Source of the DNA: Candidatus Melainabacteria bacterium
GTDB lineage: Bacteria > Cyanobacteriota > Vampirovibrionia > LMEP-6097
Assembly: GCA_028817775.1 (NCBI GenBank)
Contig: JAPPOW010000030.1
Span: 1 to 7,636 of the forward strand
Direction: 5' to 3'
Length of the DNA: 7,636 nucleotides
The notes beneath the pieces are model-generated. The model saw only the letters and a list, made by a program, of their open reading frames with translations, did no database searches and had not been told where the DNA came from. Below are positions 4,724 through 7,636 of this stretch, one piece after another; the stretch's first letter is position 1, and every line of letters starts with the position of its first letter. The translations under genes and the position numbers were made by a program.

Positions 4724-5779
4724 ATGAGTTTCTTTAAAAAGTTTTCGAAAAATATAGGTATCGATCTGGGAACAGCTAATACCTTGGTCTGCACTTCTGA
4801 GGGTGGAATTATCCTTAGAGAGCCAAGTGTTGTGGCCGTCAACCGCGATAGTGGTGATGTGCTGGCTGTTGGTGAAGAAGCAAGAGCCATGATCGGTCGC
4901 ACACCCAACCATATTATTGCAACCCGTCCATTGCGCGATGGTGTGATCGCTGATTTTCGCCACGCTGAAATGATGTTGCGTTATTTCATGGAGAAAGCAA
5001 CTGGCAAGGGTACCTTCCGTCCACTAAGCAAGCCGCGTATTGCTGTTGGAATTCCAAGTGGTATTACTGAAGTTGAGCGCCGTGCTGTTCGTGAAGCAGC
5101 AGAGAATGCTGGAGCTGGTGAAGTCTACCTTATAGAAGAACCAATGGCAGCAGCAATTGGTGCAGGGCTTGCAGTGGCAGATCCAATCGGTTCAATGGTT
5201 GTTGATATCGGTGGTGGTACTACTGAGGTTGCTGTTACTTCACTTTCTGGAATCGTAATCTCTGAGAGTGTTAGAGTGGCTGGTGACGAACTTAATGAAT
5301 CAATCATTTCTTACATGAAGAAAGTTTATAACCTAGCAGTTGGTGAAACAACTGCTGAGATGGTCAAGATCAAACTTGGTTCTGCTTTCAAAACAGACGA
5401 CGCTTCTGATCAAGATCAGATTGAAGTGAGAGGTTTGAATTTACTCAATGGTTTGCCGCGCACAGTACTTATTAGTAGACCAGAAGTGCGTGAGGCTATG
5501 TCTGAACCACTACAGGCAATTGTTGATTCAGTGAAGCGCACGCTAGAAAGAATTCCTCCTGAGCTCGCTGCTGATGTTTATGATCGTGGTATCGTGCTTG
5601 CTGGTGGTGGTGCACTCTTGCAAGGACTTGATGAGATGATTGCTCACGAGACAGAAGTACCTGTGCATATCGCTGACGACCCGCTTAGCTGTGTGGTACT
5701 TGGTACTGGTAGAGTGCTTGTTGATAAATCATTACGCAGAGTATTAGATCTTGCTGGTGAACCAGCATTTGCTTCTTAA
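4724..5779 (+). CDS. mreB: Rod shape-determining protein MreB
   Basis: MreB is the bacterial actin that forms membrane-bound filaments and guides the elongation machinery of the side wall. The 351-aa product is full length. The phosphate-1 loop is NIGIDLGTANTLVC (10-23), phosphate-2 is VVDIGGGTTEVAV (159-171) and the adenosine motif is GIVLAGGGALLQGL (289-302). LIEEPMAAAIGAGL (136-149) carries the Glu that positions the hydrolytic water in MreB. The N-terminal MSFFKKFSKN is amphipathic and basic, as in MreBs that bind membrane through their N-terminus. The start codon has no Shine-Dalgarno sequence and follows a -10-like box by 7 nt. mreC begins 2 nt after the stop. Nothing suggests a divergent Mbl or MreBH paralogue, but one copy in a window cannot exclude that. 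Confidence 0.97.
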   Translation: MSFFKKFSKNIGIDLGTANTLVCTSEGGIILREPSVVAVNRDSGDVLAVGEEARAMIGRTPNHIIATRPLRDGVIADFRHAEMMLRYFMEKATGKGTFRPLSKPRIAVGIPSGITEVERRAVREAAENAGAGEVYLIEEPMAAAIGAGLAVADPIGSMVVDIGGGTTEVAVTSLSGIVISESVRVAGDELNESIISYMKKVYNLAVGETTAEMVKIKLGSAFKTDDASDQDQIEVRGLNLLNGLPRTVLISRPEVREAMSEPLQAIVDSVKRTLERIPPELAADVYDRGIVLAGGGALLQGLDEMIAHETEVPVHIADDPLSCVVLGTGRVLVDKSLRRVLDLAGEPAFAS

Positions 5780-5781
5780 AT

Positions 5782-6609
5782 TTGGCCTTTCCCAAACTAC
5801 GTGCAGTCTCACTTAGAACCGTTATTGTTCCGGTGGTGATTGCGCTAGCTTTGCTTTGGATCTTTGCAAGACCATTGACTGCAGTCAGTTTGTTTATTTA
5901 CAAAATCTCAGGAGCATTTCTCCATACTAGCTACCAGAATGTGCAGGCTAGTAGAGAGCAAGCAGTTGATTTGATTGCAGCTCGTGAAAGAGCAGCGCAA
6001 TTGGAGCTTGAGAATAAGACTTTGCAGGTGATCAATACAGCAGTGGAAGCAGCTGCCCTCAAAACTCGTGATTATCAAGCAGCACTCGATTTCAAAACTG
6101 ATTTCAGTTACAAAACAATTTTTGCTCAAGTCATTGGACGCAGCCCTGATTCTTGGCATAAACAAATCATCCTAAATAAAGGCTCAGATGATGGAGTGAT
6201 ACTTGGGCGTGGGGTGCTTACTGAGCGTGGCATCATCGGTCAGGTGACTAAACTGGCGCTGCATTCAGCAATTGTGCAACTCATCTTTAACCCTGATTGG
6301 CGCATGGGAGTTAAGTTAGCAAGGCTTGGTCAGTATGGAGTCTTGAATGGCAACTATCCTGGTCCAGCAAGTTTACAGTTTATTACTGTTGATTCACAGG
6401 TGCAAGTGGGAGATGAAGTGGTGACTTCTGGAGTTTGCATTGACACTGACAATTGTCCTTATCCAGAAAATTTTCCTGTCGGTAAAGTGGTAGAGGTGCG
6501 CCGTGATCCTAATCAAGTTGATCTAGTGGTCAAAGTAGAATTTTATGAAGATCTAAGTGGAATTCGTGAAGTCTTTGTTTTGGATCACAAAGCAGAGGTG
6601 ATTAGTTGA
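5782..6609 (+). CDS. mreC: Rod shape-determining protein MreC
   Basis: MreC is a bitopic inner-membrane protein whose periplasmic or extracytoplasmic part links MreB to PBP2/RodA. The 275-aa product has a short cytoplasmic N-terminus, one membrane helix (about 13-30, VIVPVVIALALLWIF), a coiled coil (about 52-95, with ARERAAQLELENKTLQ) and two beta-barrel subdomains (about 112-270). Typical MreC pieces are VIGRSPDSWHKQIILNKGSDDGV (split 117-128 and 129-139), GRGVLTERGIIGQV (142-155), VQVGDEVVTSG (207-217) and FPVGKVVEV (231-239). The start is TTG, 2 nt after the mreB stop. No in-frame ATG occurs before the conserved domain, and TTG gives the expected short N-terminus. No Shine-Dalgarno is visible, so translation is probably coupled to mreB. 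The insert CIDTDNCPYPE (219-229) before the FPVG motif contains two Cys and is slightly longer than in many MreCs. Confidence 0.95.
   Translation: MAFPKLRAVSLRTVIVPVVIALALLWIFARPLTAVSLFIYKISGAFLHTSYQNVQASREQAVDLIAARERAAQLELENKTLQVINTAVEAAALKTRDYQAALDFKTDFSYKTIFAQVIGRSPDSWHKQIILNKGSDDGVILGRGVLTERGIIGQVTKLALHSAIVQLIFNPDWRMGVKLARLGQYGVLNGNYPGPASLQFITVDSQVQVGDEVVTSGVCIDTDNCPYPENFPVGKVVEVRRDPNQVDLVVKVEFYEDLSGIREVFVLDHKAEVIS
6595..6602 (+). promoter_or_regulatory. Shine-Dalgarno sequence of rsfS
   Basis: GAGGTGAT is fully complementary to the usual 16S rRNA 3' end. The GAGG core ends 7 nt before the TTG at 6606, so it decides that start. It lies inside the end of mreC. No other gene in the window has a comparable site. 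Confidence 0.7.
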
Positions 6610-6977
6610 CAACTGAAGAATTAGCTTACCAGGCTGCAAGACTAGCCGAAGAAAAAAAGGGTATCGATACTGAGATTCTTGATATTACCAAAGTCTCTGA
6701 TATTGCTGATTACATTATTATCACGGCTGCTTCAAGTAGAGCCCAGCTCAAAGCAATTGCTGCACATATTGAAGATAGTCTTGCCAAAGCTGATTTAGAA
6801 CCAAGCTTGCGAGAAGGTAAATATGGTGACAAATGGTTTGTACTTGATTACCTAGATTTTGTGGTGCATATCATTGATGAGACGGCACGAGAGTTTTACA
6901 ATTTAGAAGAACTTTGGGCAGGAGCTATGTTTATCCCTAGAGAAGAGTGGGATTTGAAAGACCTATCCATTAGCTAA
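6606..6977 (+). CDS. rsfS: Ribosomal silencing factor RsfS (Iojap family)
   Basis: RsfS binds ribosomal protein uL14 on the 50S subunit and blocks joining with 30S, lowering translation when nutrients are short. The 123-aa product has the family's usual length and pattern: DTEILDITKVSDIADYIIIT (21-40), SSRAQLKAIAAHIED (43-57), LREGKYGDKWFVLDYLDFVV (68-87) then HII, and AREFYNLEELW (94-104). The start is TTG within a TTGA overlap with the mreC stop. An in-frame stop at 6603-6605 excludes any earlier start, and a strong Shine-Dalgarno sits at 6595-6602. In E. coli rsfS heads a cluster with rlmH and the PBP2/RodA genes mrdA-mrdB. Here it follows mreBC directly, without mreD. The tail after EELW (105-123) is a little longer than in some members. 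Confidence 0.95.
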   Translation: MTTEELAYQAARLAEEKKGIDTEILDITKVSDIADYIIITAASSRAQLKAIAAHIEDSLAKADLEPSLREGKYGDKWFVLDYLDFVVHIIDETAREFYNLEELWAGAMFIPREEWDLKDLSIS

Positions 6978-6984
6978 TTTATGT

Positions 6985-7009
6985 AGAATTGGAGTTGAAG
7001 TCCAGTTTT
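6985..7009 (+). terminator. Weak terminator-like hairpin after rsfS
   Basis: AGAATTGGA (6985-6993) can pair with TCCAGTTTT (7001-7009) around a 7-nt loop, giving a 9-bp stem that includes two wobble pairs and only two G-C pairs. A TTTT run forms the 3' arm. It sits 7 nt after the rsfS stop and before the next promoter, the right place for a terminator, but the stem is weak. Confidence 0.3.
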
Positions 7010-7019
7010 GCATAAAGCG

Positions 7020-7028
7020 TGGTATGAT
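7020..7028 (+). promoter_or_regulatory. Extended -10 promoter of the ATPase gene
   Basis: TG-G-TATGAT is an extended -10 with 5 of 6 matches to TATAAT and no good -35. It ends 6 nt before the GTG at 7035, so the mRNA would start at or next to the GTG. The gene therefore has its own promoter apart from mreB-mreC-rsfS. Confidence 0.55.
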
Positions 7029-7034
7029 TAGTGT

Positions 7035-7636
7035 GTGGCTTATATCAAGCGTGAGATTGAAGCATTAGTAAAGAAAGCTGCAAAGCAGTTTGCTGCAGTC
7101 GTTATCACAGGAGCACGTCAGACTGGTAAGTCGACAATGGTCAAGCAACTCTTTCCGAAGGCTGAGTTTATTTCTTTTGATGTTTTGCCACTTAGAGCTT
7201 ATGCTAAGTCTGATCCGGTTGCTTTTTTGAATGATTATAAATCGAAGCAAATAATTCTTGATGAAATTCAAGAAGTACCAGAATTGCTGAGCTATATCAA
7301 GTTAGCTATAGATCAAGATCGTAAACCTGGTCAATTTATTATTACTGGCTCACAGCAATTTTCCTTGATGGAAGGAGTACAAGAATCTCTTGCTGGTAGA
7401 GCAGCGGTTCTAGAGCTGTTGACATTTTCCTTCGGTGAGCTTAAGGGGAAAGTGGAGAAGAAAAAATGGTACGAACTAGCCTATCAAGGTTTCTACCCAG
7501 AGATCTGGGCCAAAAGAAATCTAGACCTCGAGCTCTGGTACTCATCTTATATCAAGACTTTTGTTGATAGAGATATCAGTGTACATTTGCGCGAAAAAAA
7601 TATATTTAATTACGTAAGGTTGATTGAACTCTTGGC
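7035..7636 (+). CDS. AAA+ ATPase, AAA_14/DUF4143 type, 3' end outside window
   Basis: The first 200 residues of a protein that usually runs to about 380-430 aa; the window ends inside it. Walker A is GARQTGKST (26-34), Walker B is QIILDEIQE (72-80, Asp76-Glu77), and sensor 1 is FIITGSQQFSLMEGVQESLA (101-120). LTFSFGELKG (129-138) and the helical WYSSYIKTFVDRDISVHLRE (168-187) mark the AAA_14 domain passing into DUF4143. These soluble ATPases are widespread, often patchily distributed and functionally unsettled. The start is GTG: an in-frame TAG at 7029-7031 leaves only TGT before it, and the resulting MAYIKREIE matches the family's usual N-terminus. There is no Shine-Dalgarno sequence, and an extended -10 box ends 6 nt upstream. 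It is probably not part of the mre operon. Confidence 0.9.
   Translation, partial: MAYIKREIEALVKKAAKQFAAVVITGARQTGKSTMVKQLFPKAEFISFDVLPLRAYAKSDPVAFLNDYKSKQIILDEIQEVPELLSYIKLAIDQDRKPGQFIITGSQQFSLMEGVQESLAGRAAVLELLTFSFGELKGKVEKKKWYELAYQGFYPEIWAKRNLDLELWYSSYIKTFVDRDISVHLREKNIFNYVRLIELL

Noticed and set aside
4601..4963. Open frame extending the ACP-like gene upstream to 4963, opposite mreB
   Set aside because: The added residues lie largely antisense to the conserved start of mreB and resemble no protein. The ATG at 4600 has a fitting -10 box.
7065..7271. Minus-strand 68-codon frame opposite the ATPase
   Set aside because: It covers the Walker A region of the ATPase on the other strand, and its composition is not protein-like.
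1..7636. CRISPR array, tRNA, rRNA, insertion sequence or phage module
   Set aside because: I saw no spaced direct repeats, cloverleaf arms, transposase or phage structural gene on either strand.

Overview
The window is an ordinary-looking bacterial chromosome segment with AT-leaning base composition. It is densely coded: the longest gap is 123 bp and no stretch over 300 bp lacks a gene. It holds eight complete genes and one gene cut by the right edge. Peptidoglycan and rod-shape genes (murQ, mreB, mreC) show a walled bacterium. The lineage cannot be fixed from this sequence. Ribosome-binding sites are almost absent, two genes start with TTG and one with GTG, and several start codons lie 6-8 nt after a -10 box. 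This points to a lineage with many leaderless mRNAs, probably uncultured.

Layout. Positions 36-1487 (minus strand) carry murQ, the MurNAc-6-phosphate etherase of cell-wall recycling, followed by a helical protein of unknown function. Positions 1580-2314 (plus strand) carry a degenerate ankyrin-repeat protein behind a clear sigma70-type promoter; its 3' end overlaps the convergent oppF by 62 bp. Positions 2253-4600 (minus strand) carry, in transcription order, a small protein with an acyl-carrier-protein-like C-terminal half, a MetF-type methylenetetrahydrofolate reductase, and an OppF/DppF-type peptide-transporter ATPase whose start overlaps the metF stop by 8 nt. Positions 4724-6977 (plus strand) form a tight run mreB-mreC-rsfS (2-nt gap, then a 4-nt overlap) coupling rod-shape determination to the ribosome silencing factor; mreD is not present between them. 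At 7035 an AAA+ ATPase of the AAA_14/DUF4143 type begins and runs off the window.

Three things stand out. First, the ACP-like protein aligns without gaps to helices II-III of acyl carrier proteins, but the phosphopantetheine serine is replaced by aspartate. Second, oppF carries an in-frame palindromic insertion of about 48 bp (CGTCATTGC...GAAGCAATCCAG) that encodes 16 extra residues between the Q-loop and the signature motif, like Rickettsia palindromic elements. Third, five of the seven genes that begin a transcript or could do so have a TANNNT -10 box ending 6-8 nt before the start codon. The only good Shine-Dalgarno sequence in the window belongs to the internal operon gene rsfS.
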